Origin: Cloacibacterium caeni
GTDB lineage: Bacteria > Bacteroidota > Bacteroidia > Flavobacteriales > Weeksellaceae
Length of the DNA: 64,000 nt
Assembly (NCBI RefSeq): GCF_907163105.1
Contig: NZ_OU015321.1
Coordinates: 2,061,001 to 2,125,000, forward strand
Direction of reading: 5' to 3'
The position numbers were made by a program, and so were the translations under genes. Positions within the stretch are counted from its first letter, which is position 1. Each line of letters opens with the position of its first letter. Of this stretch, positions 43,613-53,260 are shown piece after piece. Below the pieces are notes generated by a model. It saw nothing but the letters and a program-made list of their open reading frames with translations, was not told where the DNA came from and ran no database searches.

Positions 43613-44887
43613 ATGGCTAAAATACTAATAACTGGCAATGGATTTGACTTACACCATAAGCTTCCAACAAAATATCAAGATTTCTTAGAAATCATGTTAA
43701 AAATTGAAGCAATAAAAGAAAAAGAAAATTATTGCTTTGATGACTTATTCACAGACATTAAACAAAAAGAAGATTTAGAAAAATTTTTTAAAATTGAAAA
43801 TCTCAAATTCAAGAAAGAACATATTCTATCACTTAAAGAAAGCTTAAAAAATAACATCTGGTTTCAATATTTTAAAGAAGAATATATGATTGAAACATGG
43901 ATAGATTTTGAATCTAAAATAGAAAAAGCAATAAATTTTGCTATCCTTTTTATTAAAAAAACTAGTGCTGAACTTACTCAAAATCCTAAAACAAGTTTGC
44001 CTGTATATTATTATAATATAATAAACAATAGTATTGAAGCTATAAATAGTTTAAGAAAATTAAAAATAATTTTATCAGATAATATTGATAGTCCAATCAA
44101 CACTATAGAATTAAGGAAAGAATTTCTAATTTATAAATACAATTATTATATTAACATTAACGAAGATGCTATATTAAATCATTTAAAACAACAATTAGAC
44201 GATTTTAAAAACATTTTTAATTATTATTTTGACTTAATAATTAATTCATTTTTAGAAAATCCAAAATCAGAAAACAAAGCTTGCAATCTGCTAAATAGTA
44301 TTGATTACTATTACACATTTAATTATACTGATACTTTTAAGAAATTATATAAAAATTCAAAAATTAAGAATAATATTTTCAATGTACATGGTAAATCTTT
44401 CCTTGAAAAGCAGATTACAACATCATCAGAAGAACATTCAATAGTTTTAGGATTTAATGATATTGATGAAACCATACTCAATAAAAAGTTTTATTTTCCT
44501 TTTACTAAATACTACCAAAAATTAAAGAACAATACTGATTATAAATTTATTAAAGATTTAGATTTATCTAACAAGTCATCCTATATTTATATTTGGGGAC
44601 ATTCTCTTGATAAATCTGATAAGGACTATGTTGATGAAATTTTTGAATTTTTATTAGATAAAAATTTAAGTTCTAGTTATGAAAGAAAGTTATTTATTAT
44701 CTATCATGATGTGATTTCAAAATCAAATATGTTGTTAAACTTGTTAAGCATTAGAGGCAAAAAAGATGTTGAACATTGTATGAGAAGTAATAAATTAGAG
44801 TTTATAAAATCTGATTACCAAAACTTGAATGAATATTTTAATAAACATGAAAAAGCACCTATTTCTATGAACCCAGGCTTTTATTAA
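43613..44887 (+). CDS. AbiH-family phage abortive-infection protein
   Basis: The 424-residue protein starts with AKILITGNGFDLHHKLPTKYQDFLEI, the signature of the AbiH family (bacteriophage abortive infection, first described in Lactococcus). Later conserved parts are YYTFNYTDTFKKLYKN near residue 235 and IFNVHGKS, IYIWGHSLDKSDKDYVDEIFE, which resemble the ligand-binding elements of Sir2-like folds. AbiH acts alone against some phages by an unknown mechanism. The gene is markedly more AT-rich and richer in N, I and K than the neighbouring housekeeping genes, suggesting acquisition. It lies 11 bp after the MFS gene and just before dnaB. Confidence 0.88.
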   Translation: MAKILITGNGFDLHHKLPTKYQDFLEIMLKIEAIKEKENYCFDDLFTDIKQKEDLEKFFKIENLKFKKEHILSLKESLKNNIWFQYFKEEYMIETWIDFESKIEKAINFAILFIKKTSAELTQNPKTSLPVYYYNIINNSIEAINSLRKLKIILSDNIDSPINTIELRKEFLIYKYNYYININEDAILNHLKQQLDDFKNIFNYYFDLIINSFLENPKSENKACNLLNSIDYYYTFNYTDTFKKLYKNSKIKNNIFNVHGKSFLEKQITTSSEEHSIVLGFNDIDETILNKKFYFPFTKYYQKLKNNTDYKFIKDLDLSNKSSYIYIWGHSLDKSDKDYVDEIFEFLLDKNLSSSYERKLFIIYHDVISKSNMLLNLLSIRGKKDVEHCMRSNKLEFIKSDYQNLNEYFNKHEKAPISMNPGFY

Positions 44888-45015
44888 ATTATTAAATATC
44901 AATAAGTCAAAAACTTATCAACATTCGGAATTTCGCTTCATCTTCCATTAACAAAGCATTTGAAGATTATTATCCGCAAAACGCAGATTTAACCTCAAAA
45001 AAATTTTAAAAATTC

Positions 45016-45023
45016 TATCTTTG
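45016..45023 (+). promoter_or_regulatory. -7 box of dnaB (leaderless)
   Basis: TATCTTTG ends 4 nt before the dnaB ATG at 45028 (spacer TGCA). Confidence 0.65.
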
Positions 45024-45027
45024 TGCA

Positions 45028-46593
45028 ATGGCACAGAAGGAAACATTATCAAGTTTAACACATGGTAATTTCGCGAAGGAACTTTCTATTTCAGCAGGCA
45101 AAATGCCGCCTAATGCAGTTGAATTCGAGAAATTGGTTATTGGTACTTTTTTGATTGACAAAAAAGGATTAGATTATTCTATAGATTTATTAACTCCCGA
45201 GGTTTTTTACGACCCGAGACATCAAGTAATTTTTTCTGCAATCTTAAAATTGTACGAAAAAAACGAGCCTGTAGACTTAATGACTGTAATCCAAGAGCTC
45301 AAAAAAGAAGAAAAACTAGGTTTTGCTGGAGGTGACCATTACATTATTGACCTTACTATGGGCGTTTCTTCGAGCGCTCACATAGAATATCACGTTCGTG
45401 TAATTCTAGAAAAATTCATTCTCAGAAGTTTGATTAATGTTTCTGCGAATGTAATTGACAGTTCTTACAAAGAATCTACAGACGTTTTTGAATTGCTAGA
45501 CAAAGCAGAACAATCGTTTTTCGAAATTACCAATGGAACCATCAAAAAAGGTTTTGACACCGCCAATTCCTTGGTAAAAGAAGCCATTGATAAAATTAAA
45601 TCCTTAAAAGACAAAGAAGGACTTTCTGGTATTCCATCAGGATTTAGAGATGTAGACAAAGAAACAGGAGGATGGCAAAGTTCTGACTTAATCATCATCG
45701 CGGCGCGTCCTGCAATGGGAAAAACCGCTTTCCTACTTTCTATGGCGAGAAACATCACTGTAGAACACAATATTCCGATGGCGCTATTCTCTCTGGAGAT
45801 GGCATCAGTACAGCTTATCACAAGGATGATTGCCTCAGAAACGGGAATTTCTTCTGAAAAATTGAGAAAAGGACAAATGTCTGAAGAAGAATGGCAAAGA
45901 CTATTTTCAAACGTTGCCGCTCTTGAAAACGCACCGCTTTATATAGACGAAACACCTGCGCTTTCGGTGTTTGATTTCCGTGCAAAATGCAGAAGATTGG
46001 TAATGCAACATGGCGTAAGAATCATCATGGTGGATTATTTACAGTTGATGACCGCAAATTCTGGAGGAAAAGGCGGCGGAAACAGAGAGCAAGAAATTGC
46101 AACGATTTCTCGTTCATTAAAGGCGATTGCAAAAGAATTAAACGTTCCTGTTATTGCACTTTCTCAGTTATCCAGAACCGTAGAAACCCGTCCAAATAAG
46201 AGACCTCAACTTTCGGATTTGAGAGAATCTGGAGCAATTGAGCAAGATGCAGATATCGTTTCTTTCATCTACAGACCAGAATATTATAAAATTGACACTT
46301 GGGAAGACGAAACTCCTTCTGCGAACCAAGCAGAACTTATCATTGCGAAGCACAGAAACGGTTCTATTGCAGATGTAAGATTAAGTTTCCACGGAAGTTT
46401 AGCCAAATTCTCAGATTTAGACGTTTTCGGAAGCTATCATTCTTCTGGTTTTGCGCAACAGGATGAACCAAGCGGTTTTGATAAATTGCGAGTTTCAATA
46501 GATCCAGGTGCAGCATTTGGCTTACCAGATAACGGAAATATTTCTGGCTCTGCCATGAATGACGATGACGATGATGCTGAAATGCCGTTCTAA
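45028..46593 (+). CDS. dnaB: Replicative DNA helicase DnaB
   Basis: DnaB unwinds DNA at the replication fork as a ring hexamer. The 521-residue protein has the N-terminal DnaB_N domain (FEKLVIGTFLIDKKGLDYS, about 30-130), the helicase domain with Walker A ARPAMGKT near residue 230, Walker B IIMVDYLQLM and AIEQDADIV, followed by an acidic flexible tail (NDDDDDAEMPF). No intein is present. The chromosomal gene type and the leaderless promoter fit a housekeeping gene. Confidence 0.98.
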   Translation: MAQKETLSSLTHGNFAKELSISAGKMPPNAVEFEKLVIGTFLIDKKGLDYSIDLLTPEVFYDPRHQVIFSAILKLYEKNEPVDLMTVIQELKKEEKLGFAGGDHYIIDLTMGVSSSAHIEYHVRVILEKFILRSLINVSANVIDSSYKESTDVFELLDKAEQSFFEITNGTIKKGFDTANSLVKEAIDKIKSLKDKEGLSGIPSGFRDVDKETGGWQSSDLIIIAARPAMGKTAFLLSMARNITVEHNIPMALFSLEMASVQLITRMIASETGISSEKLRKGQMSEEEWQRLFSNVAALENAPLYIDETPALSVFDFRAKCRRLVMQHGVRIIMVDYLQLMTANSGGKGGGNREQEIATISRSLKAIAKELNVPVIALSQLSRTVETRPNKRPQLSDLRESGAIEQDADIVSFIYRPEYYKIDTWEDETPSANQAELIIAKHRNGSIADVRLSFHGSLAKFSDLDVFGSYHSSGFAQQDEPSGFDKLRVSIDPGAAFGLPDNGNISGSAMNDDDDDAEMPF

Positions 46594-46598
46594 AAAAT

Positions 46599-46652
46599 GT
46601 AAAATCGAAGATTCTTAAAATTGTAAAAATATATTTTTGCTTACGATTTTAC
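46599..46652. repeat. Inverted repeat between dnaB and rnhA
   Basis: GTAAAATCG (46599-46607) is inverted at 46644-46652 (CGATTTTAC), and an inner AAAAATATATTTTT palindrome lies between. It belongs to the same kind of intergenic repeat as 34660-34723. Confidence 0.6.
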
Positions 46653-46680
46653 GAATTTTCAGTTTCACGAATTTACTTAC

Positions 46681-47157
46681 ATGAAAATCGAAATTTACAC
46701 AGACGGCGCTTGTAGTGGCAATCCTGGAAAAGGTGGCTATGGAATTCTCATGCGTGTTCCTGAAAAAAAATATCAAAAAACTTTTTCCGAAGGTTTCCGT
46801 TTGACCACCAATAATAGAATGGAACTTCTCGCGGTGATTGAAGCACTTGAAAAGTTGAAAAATCCCGAAGAAAACGTTCATGTTTTCACTGATTCTAAAT
46901 ATGTAGCCGATGCCATTAACCAAAATTGGATTTTTGGTTGGATAAAAAAAGGGTTTAAAAATGTAAAAAATCCTGATTTGTGGCAAAGATTTATTCCGCT
47001 TTTTAGGAAACATACAATAGAATTTCATTGGATAAAAGGTCATGCTGGTCATCCCGAAAATGAAATCTGCGACCAACTCGCAGTAAAAGCTTCTCAATCA
47101 TCGAATTTAAAAATAGATGCTTTTTTTGAAAATCAAAAAGAGGGCGGATTGTTTTAA
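46681..47157 (+). CDS. rnhA: Ribonuclease HI
   Basis: The enzyme degrades RNA in RNA-DNA hybrids. The 158-residue protein has the DEDD active site: Asp8 in YTDGACSGNPGKGGYG, Glu48 in NNRMELLA, Asp71 in FTDSKYV and Asp131 in KGHAGHPENEICDQLA. It is cytoplasmic and of normal length. It lies 87 bp after dnaB, separated by an inverted repeat. Confidence 0.97.
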   Translation: MKIEIYTDGACSGNPGKGGYGILMRVPEKKYQKTFSEGFRLTTNNRMELLAVIEALEKLKNPEENVHVFTDSKYVADAINQNWIFGWIKKGFKNVKNPDLWQRFIPLFRKHTIEFHWIKGHAGHPENEICDQLAVKASQSSNLKIDAFFENQKEGGLF

Positions 47158-47219
47158 ATCTGAATAAAGTTTATAGTCAATTTCTTTAGCAGAATCCTCC
47201 CTATTCTTTTCAAAATCCT

Positions 47220-47227
47220 TACATTTG
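47220..47227 (+). promoter_or_regulatory. -7 box of the nadB-nadC operon
   Basis: TACATTTG fits TAnnTTTG and lies 46 nt before the nadB ATG. Confidence 0.6.
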
Positions 47228-47273
47228 AAATGTAGTTTTACAGACTTTCTAATTTCAAATCTCAATTTTTAAA

Positions 47274-48848
47274 ATGATAAAAACAGATGTATTGGTAATT
47301 GGCTCAGGAATTTCGGGACTTTCTTACGCCATTAAAATTTCTGAAAAATTACCAGATGCTAAAATCACCATCGTCACCAAAGCTGAGGAAGACGAAACCA
47401 ACACCAAATATGCTCAAGGTGGTTTAGCAGTAGTAATGGATTTAGACACTGATAATTTCCAGAAACATATTGATGATACAATGCGTGCTGGAGATTACGA
47501 AAACAATAGAGAAGTGGTAGAAATGGTCATCAAAGAAGGACCAGACCGTTTCAAAGAAATTGTAGAATGGGGCGTAAATTTTGACAAAAAAGAAGACGGC
47601 GAATTTAAACTCGGAAGAGAAGGTGGTCACACCGAATTTAGAATTGTTCACCATAAAGATATTACAGGTGCCGAAATAGAACGTGCACTTCTTGCTTATT
47701 GCAACAAATCCCCCAACATTCAAATCCTTGATTATCATTATGTTATTGATTTAATCACACAACACCACATTCCCAATAAAAACTTTGATTTAGAAAATAT
47801 TTCTTGTTATGGAGCGTACGTTCTTGACCAAAAAAATAAGAAAATTAAGAAAATTACCGCAAAAGTAACCTTGGTAGCAACTGGAGGAGCTGGTCACGTT
47901 TATAAAAACACCACGAATCCAAAAATTGCAACTGGAGACGGAATTGCTTTTGTTCACAGAGCTCGCGGTAAAGTTTCTAACATGCAATACATTCAGTTTC
48001 ACCCTACTGCAATGTATTCTAAACGAGACGGAATGCTGTTTCTCATTTCGGAAGCAGTTCGTGGTGACGGCGCAAAACTCAGAACCAAAAATGGCGAAAA
48101 ATTCATGCATAAATATGATGAGCGAGAAGAATTAGCTTCGCGTGATATTGTAGCAAGAGCCATTGACAACGAAATGAAAATTTCTGGTGATGAATATGTA
48201 GGCCTTGATTGTAGAGAAATGGATAAAGAAAAATTTATAGAACATTTTCCTAATATTTATCAAAAATGCATGGATGAAGGAATTGATCCATTTAAACAAC
48301 TGATTCCTGTGGTTCCTGCAAGTCATTATTTAATGGGCGGAATCGTGGTAGATAAAGAGGGACAATCTTCTATCAAAAATCTATTTGCAGTGGGAGAATG
48401 TACCAATTCTGGATTGCACGGCGCGAATCGTCTCGCTTCTAATTCACTTTTGGAAGGTTTGGTTTATGGCCATAATGCTGCGATGAAATCTGTAGAATTG
48501 CTTCACAAAGACGAATTTAATTACTTCGACCTCGAAAACGTGCCAGAATGGAATGAAGAAGGCATGAAAGTAATGGAAGAAAAAGTACTCATCACTTATC
48601 TCAGAAAACAACTTCAAGAAATGATGAGTGATTTGGTAAGCATTGTAAGAAGCAACGAAAGATTGCAACTTGCTCAAAAAAAACAAAGAGAAATCTACGA
48701 AGCGGTTACAGAATTGTATAATTATTCAGTAATTTCGCCAGAATTATCAGAATTAAGAAATCTGGTGAATGTTTCTTACCTTATTATTAAGCATTCTTTG
48801 GCGATGAAAGAAAACAAAGGTGCTTTTTACAATAAAGATTTTGCTTAA
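47274..48848 (+). CDS. nadB: L-aspartate oxidase
   Basis: NadB oxidises L-aspartate to iminoaspartate, the first step of de novo NAD synthesis. The 524-residue protein has the FAD motif VIGSGISGLSYAI at residues 8-20, KYAQGGLAVVM, DPFKQLIPVVPASHYLMGGIVVD with the active-site segment, and ANRLASNSLLEGLVYG. The next gene encodes NadC; nadA must be elsewhere. It is co-transcribed with nadC (36 bp gap). Confidence 0.96.
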   Translation: MIKTDVLVIGSGISGLSYAIKISEKLPDAKITIVTKAEEDETNTKYAQGGLAVVMDLDTDNFQKHIDDTMRAGDYENNREVVEMVIKEGPDRFKEIVEWGVNFDKKEDGEFKLGREGGHTEFRIVHHKDITGAEIERALLAYCNKSPNIQILDYHYVIDLITQHHIPNKNFDLENISCYGAYVLDQKNKKIKKITAKVTLVATGGAGHVYKNTTNPKIATGDGIAFVHRARGKVSNMQYIQFHPTAMYSKRDGMLFLISEAVRGDGAKLRTKNGEKFMHKYDEREELASRDIVARAIDNEMKISGDEYVGLDCREMDKEKFIEHFPNIYQKCMDEGIDPFKQLIPVVPASHYLMGGIVVDKEGQSSIKNLFAVGECTNSGLHGANRLASNSLLEGLVYGHNAAMKSVELLHKDEFNYFDLENVPEWNEEGMKVMEEKVLITYLRKQLQEMMSDLVSIVRSNERLQLAQKKQREIYEAVTELYNYSVISPELSELRNLVNVSYLIIKHSLAMKENKGAFYNKDFA

Positions 48849-48884
48849 TGATTCATCACAGATAAAAACTTGAAATTTACATCT

Positions 48885-49757
48885 ATGAAACGTCCACATT
48901 ACGTAACCGATAAAGCCTTAAAACAATTTATAAAATCTGCTTTAGAAGAAGATATTCAAAGCGGTGACCACTCTACCCTTTCTACCATTCCTAAAGAATT
49001 GGTACAAAGTGCTAAACTTTTGGTAAAAGAAGACTGTATTTTGGCTGGTGTAGAATTAGCAGAAATTATTTTTAAAACTTTTGACAAAGATTTAAAAGTA
49101 GAGGTTTTTATTAAAGATGGAGAAAACGCAAAAGTTGGCGACATTGCTTTCATCGTTACAGGAAGTGCGCGTTCTATCCTTTCTACAGAAAGATTAGTGC
49201 TAAATTGCATGCAAAGAATGAGCGGAATTGCTACTTTAACTCATGAATGGGACTCTAGACTTTTAGGAACCAAAACCAAATTGCTTGACACGAGAAAAAC
49301 TACTCCAAATTTCAGAATTTGTGAAAAATGGGCGGTAGCAATTGGCGGCGGAACCAATCACAGATACGGATTGTATGATATGATTATGCTAAAAGACAAT
49401 CACATAGATTACAACGGAAGCATTACCAATGCAGTGAAAATGACGCAAGACTACCTCAAAAAAAATAAATTAAAACTAAAGGTAGAAGTAGAAACCAGAA
49501 ATCTAGCCGAAGTAGAAGAAGCTGCAAAACTTGCAGGAAAAGGAATTGATAGAATTATGCTAGATAATATGGATGTAAAAACCATGACAGAAGCGGTAAA
49601 AATAATTGCAGGAAAGTGTGAGACCGAAGCTTCAGGAGGAATTTCAAGAGACCAACTAAACGAAATCGCAAGAACAGGTGTCACTTATATTTCTGCAGGA
49701 GCACTTACCCATTCCGCAGAAAATATAGATTTAAGTTTAAAAGCCATAAAAAATTAA
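48885..49757 (+). CDS. nadC: Nicotinate-nucleotide pyrophosphorylase (carboxylating)
   Basis: NadC makes nicotinate mononucleotide from quinolinate and PRPP. The 290-residue protein starts MKRPHYVTDKALKQFI and contains MQRMSGIATLTH, LLDTRKTTPNFRICEKWAVAIGGGTNHRYGLYDMIMLKDNHI and ASGGISRDQLNEIARTGVTYISAGALTHS. I prefer the ATG at 48885; an in-frame TTG at 48870 would add five residues. It follows nadB in one operon and is followed by a terminator. Confidence 0.96.
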   Translation: MKRPHYVTDKALKQFIKSALEEDIQSGDHSTLSTIPKELVQSAKLLVKEDCILAGVELAEIIFKTFDKDLKVEVFIKDGENAKVGDIAFIVTGSARSILSTERLVLNCMQRMSGIATLTHEWDSRLLGTKTKLLDTRKTTPNFRICEKWAVAIGGGTNHRYGLYDMIMLKDNHIDYNGSITNAVKMTQDYLKKNKLKLKVEVETRNLAEVEEAAKLAGKGIDRIMLDNMDVKTMTEAVKIIAGKCETEASGGISRDQLNEIARTGVTYISAGALTHSAENIDLSLKAIKN

Positions 49758-49764
49758 AAATAAT

Positions 49765-49791
49765 AAAAATACGCTAATAGCGTGTTTTTTT
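49765..49791 (+). terminator. Terminator of nadB-nadC
   Basis: ACGC and GCGT around TAATA, extended by A-rich and T-rich flanks (one T-G pair), form a hairpin followed by a run of T. Confidence 0.7.
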
Positions 49792-49931
49792 GTATCAAAT
49801 TGAAAATCAAAAGTTTCATTGTGGATAAAAAATTATGGATTTCATAAAATTTTAACACTATGTTAATTTTAGTTAAAAAAAAAAATGTATTTTGCATAGC
49901 GATAAAACAATGTTTGAAATAATATAACTTT

Positions 49932-52550
49932 ATGAAAATCAACTATTTAGGAAAGTCAAGACTTTCTGTGGTTATTGTATTAAGTGCTGCTAGTGTAGCA
50001 TTTGCGCAAAAAACTAAAGATTCTATCAACTCAAAAGACATAGAACAAGTAGTTCTTACTGGGGTGGCAGATATCGCTAAGGACAGAAAAACTCCAGTTG
50101 CTGTTTCTACTATTAAAGAAGCACAAATTGTAGAAAAATTGGGTAACCAAGAATTCCCAGAAGTCCTAAACACTACTCCTTCTGTGTATGCAACTAAATC
50201 TGGTGGAGGTTTTGGAGACTCTAAAATTAACATTAGAGGTTTTGCTCAAGAAAACGTAGCGGTAATGATCAATGGGGTTCCTGTAAACGATATGGAAAAC
50301 GGAGCTGTATATTGGTCAAACTGGGCTGGTCTATCAGATGTAACTTCTGCTATGCAAGTACAGAGAGGTCTAGGTTCATCTAAATTAGCTATTGCTTCTG
50401 TAGGTGGTACTATTAACGTAGTAACTAGAGCTGCTGACAAAAAACAAGGAGGAATTGTTTCTATAGGTGTTGCTAATGACGATTACTTAAAAACTCTATT
50501 TGCTTACAATAGCGGTAAAATGTCTACAGGATGGTCTACTTCTTTCCTTTTAAGTAGAACTGCTGGTAACATGTATGCTAATGGTACAGAATTCGAAGGA
50601 TATAATTATTATTGGGCATTAGGTTACCAAAACGGTAAACATGATTTCCAATTTACCATTACTGGTGCTCCACAATGGCACAACCAAAGATCATCTTTCA
50701 TTACTATCGCTAACTATATTAAATATGGTGGTGTAAATGGTGGTGATCCAAACAGAAAATATAACGCAGATTGGGGACTTCTAAATGGAGAGGAATACTC
50801 TATGAGAAGAAACTACTACCACAAACCAGTAATGTCTTTAAACTGGGACTGGAACATTTCTTCTGCTTCTAAACTTAATACAGTAGTATACGCTTCTTTT
50901 GGTAGAGGTGGTGGTACTGGAGACACTGGTTCAGTGGGAGGTAAAAACTTCTCAAACGCAGCTTGGAGACTTCCTGATGGAACGGCTAACTTTGACGCAA
51001 TTTATGCAGCAAATGCAGCTTCTACACCTACAGCTGGTGTGTTAGTAAGAAGAGCTTCTATCAACTCTCACAACTGGTTTGGTATCATTTCTAGTTTTAA
51101 CCAAAAAATTAATGACAACTTAAAACTTACCGCAGGTATTGATGGTAGATATTACTATGGTTACCACTACCAAGTAGTAAGTGATTTCTTAGGAGCTACT
51201 GGCTTCAGAGATACTACTAACAAAAATGCTATTTCTACAAGTAACCCAACTGGTCAAAGAATTATCGTAAATTCTCATGATGCTACTCCTACTTGGAATC
51301 CTTTTGGAGGAAAAATTGATCCAGAAGCAGATATGATTTCTTACTGGAATGATGGAGAAGTACTTTGGTATGGTGGTTTCGGTCAGTTAGAATATTCTAA
51401 TGATAATTTATCAGCATTTGTACAAGGTGCAGTTTCTAACCAAGGTTTCCAAAGAATTGACCACTTTATCGTAGATGGTGTTTCTTTATTAAACGGAACA
51501 TTAGCATCTCCAACTAACCAACCTACTGCTAAAAACCCAGCACTTAATACTAAAACTGGTTTCAAAAATTTAGTTGGTTACAATATTAAAGGGGGAATCA
51601 ACTATAATATTAATGATCACCATAACGTTTTTGGAAACATCGGTTACTATTCTAAGCAACCTTTCTTAAACGCTGTTTATCCTAACAATAAAAACTTCTT
51701 AAACCCAAATCTTACCAATGAAAAGATTTTTGGTGCTGAATTAGGATACGGTTTCCGTTCATCTGCTGTAAACCTTAACGTGAACGTTTATAGAACTTCT
51801 TGGAAAGATAGATTCTTAAGAAGAGGTAATTTAAATATTCCAGATCCAAACAACCCAGGAGTAACATTTACTAACGCATATGCTAACATTGCTGGAATTA
51901 CTGAAATTCACAGAGGTGTAGAAGTAGATGGTAGCGTAAAAGTAAACCAATATTTATCTTTCACAGGTATGGTTTCTGTAGGAGATTGGTATTATGAAGG
52001 AAATGCAACTGGTACTTACTTCACTGAAACAAACGAAGAAATCGCTGGAACTAGCTTTGCTGGAACCACACTTTACTTAGACAAAGTAAAAGTAGGAGGA
52101 TCTGCTCAGAATACTTATGCTGCAGGTTTCGTTCTTGAACCAGCTAAAAACTTCAAATTAGATGGAACATACAGATATGTTAACAATCTATACGCTAACG
52201 TAAACCCTATCAACTTCCAAAGTCAAGCTGCTGGAAACTTAGGTGCTCTTAAACTTCCTAGTTTTGGACTTTTTGATTTAGGTGCATCTTACAAGGTAAA
52301 CCTTAATGCTAAGCAATACTTTACTCTAAGAGCAAACGTTTATAACGTTTTTGATAAAGTTTACATTGCAGAATCTAACACTAACTACCAGAGCAACCTT
52401 TCTGCAGCTGATTACGCAGCTTATGGTTCTTCTGCTCCTTCTTACACAAGCTATGTACAAGCAGGAGAATGGAACGGTGTTTCTCAACAAAACCAAGTTT
52501 TCTTTGGATTTGGTAGAACTTGGGCTGCAACATTCTCATTCAACTTCTAA
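49932..52550 (+). CDS. TonB-dependent outer-membrane receptor
   Basis: The 872-residue protein has a signal peptide (SRLSVVIVLSAASVAFAQ), then a plug domain (EQVVLTGVADIAKDRKTPVAVSTIKE, KINIRGFAQENVAVMINGVPVNDMENG, SVGGTINVVTR) and a 22-strand barrel that ends in aromatic FSFNF. It imports an unknown substrate with TonB energy. Unlike the SusC-like protein encoded at 1-1255 it has no SusC signature. It contains an uncommon glycine/asparagine-rich barrel loop region (about 330-400). It is a single-gene transcript with a terminator. Confidence 0.93.
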   Translation: MKINYLGKSRLSVVIVLSAASVAFAQKTKDSINSKDIEQVVLTGVADIAKDRKTPVAVSTIKEAQIVEKLGNQEFPEVLNTTPSVYATKSGGGFGDSKINIRGFAQENVAVMINGVPVNDMENGAVYWSNWAGLSDVTSAMQVQRGLGSSKLAIASVGGTINVVTRAADKKQGGIVSIGVANDDYLKTLFAYNSGKMSTGWSTSFLLSRTAGNMYANGTEFEGYNYYWALGYQNGKHDFQFTITGAPQWHNQRSSFITIANYIKYGGVNGGDPNRKYNADWGLLNGEEYSMRRNYYHKPVMSLNWDWNISSASKLNTVVYASFGRGGGTGDTGSVGGKNFSNAAWRLPDGTANFDAIYAANAASTPTAGVLVRRASINSHNWFGIISSFNQKINDNLKLTAGIDGRYYYGYHYQVVSDFLGATGFRDTTNKNAISTSNPTGQRIIVNSHDATPTWNPFGGKIDPEADMISYWNDGEVLWYGGFGQLEYSNDNLSAFVQGAVSNQGFQRIDHFIVDGVSLLNGTLASPTNQPTAKNPALNTKTGFKNLVGYNIKGGINYNINDHHNVFGNIGYYSKQPFLNAVYPNNKNFLNPNLTNEKIFGAELGYGFRSSAVNLNVNVYRTSWKDRFLRRGNLNIPDPNNPGVTFTNAYANIAGITEIHRGVEVDGSVKVNQYLSFTGMVSVGDWYYEGNATGTYFTETNEEIAGTSFAGTTLYLDKVKVGGSAQNTYAAGFVLEPAKNFKLDGTYRYVNNLYANVNPINFQSQAAGNLGALKLPSFGLFDLGASYKVNLNAKQYFTLRANVYNVFDKVYIAESNTNYQSNLSAADYAAYGSSAPSYTSYVQAGEWNGVSQQNQVFFGFGRTWAATFSFNF

Positions 52551-52577
52551 AAACAATTTTAGATTTTATAAATCACG

Positions 52578-52606
52578 AATCCCGGCTATATTTGCCGGGA
52601 TTTTTT
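52578..52606 (+). terminator. Terminator of the TonB receptor gene
   Basis: AATCCCGGC (52578-52586) pairs with GCCGGGATT (52594-52602), followed by T residues. The T-run merges into the -7 box of the next gene. Confidence 0.92.
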
Positions 52607-52613
52607 ATATTTG
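52606..52613 (+). promoter_or_regulatory. -7 box of the membrane-protein gene
   Basis: TATATTTG starts in the terminator's T-run and lies 15 nt before the ATG at 52629, an unusually compact terminator-promoter junction. Confidence 0.65.
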
Positions 52614-52628
52614 TAACAAATAAAAAAT

Positions 52629-53066
52629 ATGGATACATTTAACATTATTAGAGAAGCTCACAAAGGTTTCGGTTATTTAATTTTAGTAGCAGCATTAGTT
52701 TTCATCGTAGCATTATTGTTGGCTATGTTTGGTTATTCTGGTAAAATCAGCAAGCTATTAAAAAAATCTACCCTTTTTACCATGATTTTGTTTCACCTAC
52801 AATTTTTAATCGGGATTGCAATGCTTGTTTTTTCTCCAGGACTAAAAGCAGCATTAGAAAAAGGAACATTAATGAGCAATTCGTACAATAGAGTAACTTT
52901 CGTAGAGCATCCTTTTTCTATGCTCGTGGCAGCTATTTTATTGACCATTATCAACAAATATTTAAAAAAGAACGAAACCTTAGCACCAAAAGTAGTTTTC
53001 ATGGGAGTTCTGGCATTGCTATTATTTGGCTACGCTTTCCCTTGGGCTAAAGTTTTCGGAGTATAA
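52629..53066 (+). CDS. Four-helix membrane protein (cytochrome b-like)
   Basis: The 145-residue protein has four hydrophobic helices. Histidines in REAHKGFGYL, LFHLQFLIG and VEHPFSML lie within or next to helices, positions where haem ligands occur in small flavobacterial proteins often annotated as cytochrome b. Haem binding is inferred, not shown. No partner gene is adjacent. Confidence 0.7.
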   Translation: MDTFNIIREAHKGFGYLILVAALVFIVALLLAMFGYSGKISKLLKKSTLFTMILFHLQFLIGIAMLVFSPGLKAALEKGTLMSNSYNRVTFVEHPFSMLVAAILLTIINKYLKKNETLAPKVVFMGVLALLLFGYAFPWAKVFGV

Positions 53067-53122
53067 AAAAGGAAAGGTGTAAAATTGATTTAAATCATTT
53101 TATCGCAAAAGATAATTTTTAC

Positions 53123-53130
53123 TATCTTTG
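53123..53130 (+). promoter_or_regulatory. -7 box of asd
   Basis: TATCTTTG fits TAnnTTTG and lies 130 nt before the asd ATG, so asd would have a long AT-rich leader. No riboswitch fold was recognised in it. Confidence 0.5.
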
Positions 53131-53260
53131 TAAAAAATTTAGATAAATTTTCCATTAAACAATTTTCAAAAGGATTATTTATAACGAATTTTATTAAATA
53201 TTAGATTTAAGCAATATTTTACACCTTTAACTTTTTAAAAAATTTAAAACAATTTCAATT

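Noticed and set aside
53131-53260. Riboswitch in the asd leader (for example lysine type)
   Set aside because: The region is nearly all A and T and no conserved riboswitch core could be recognised.
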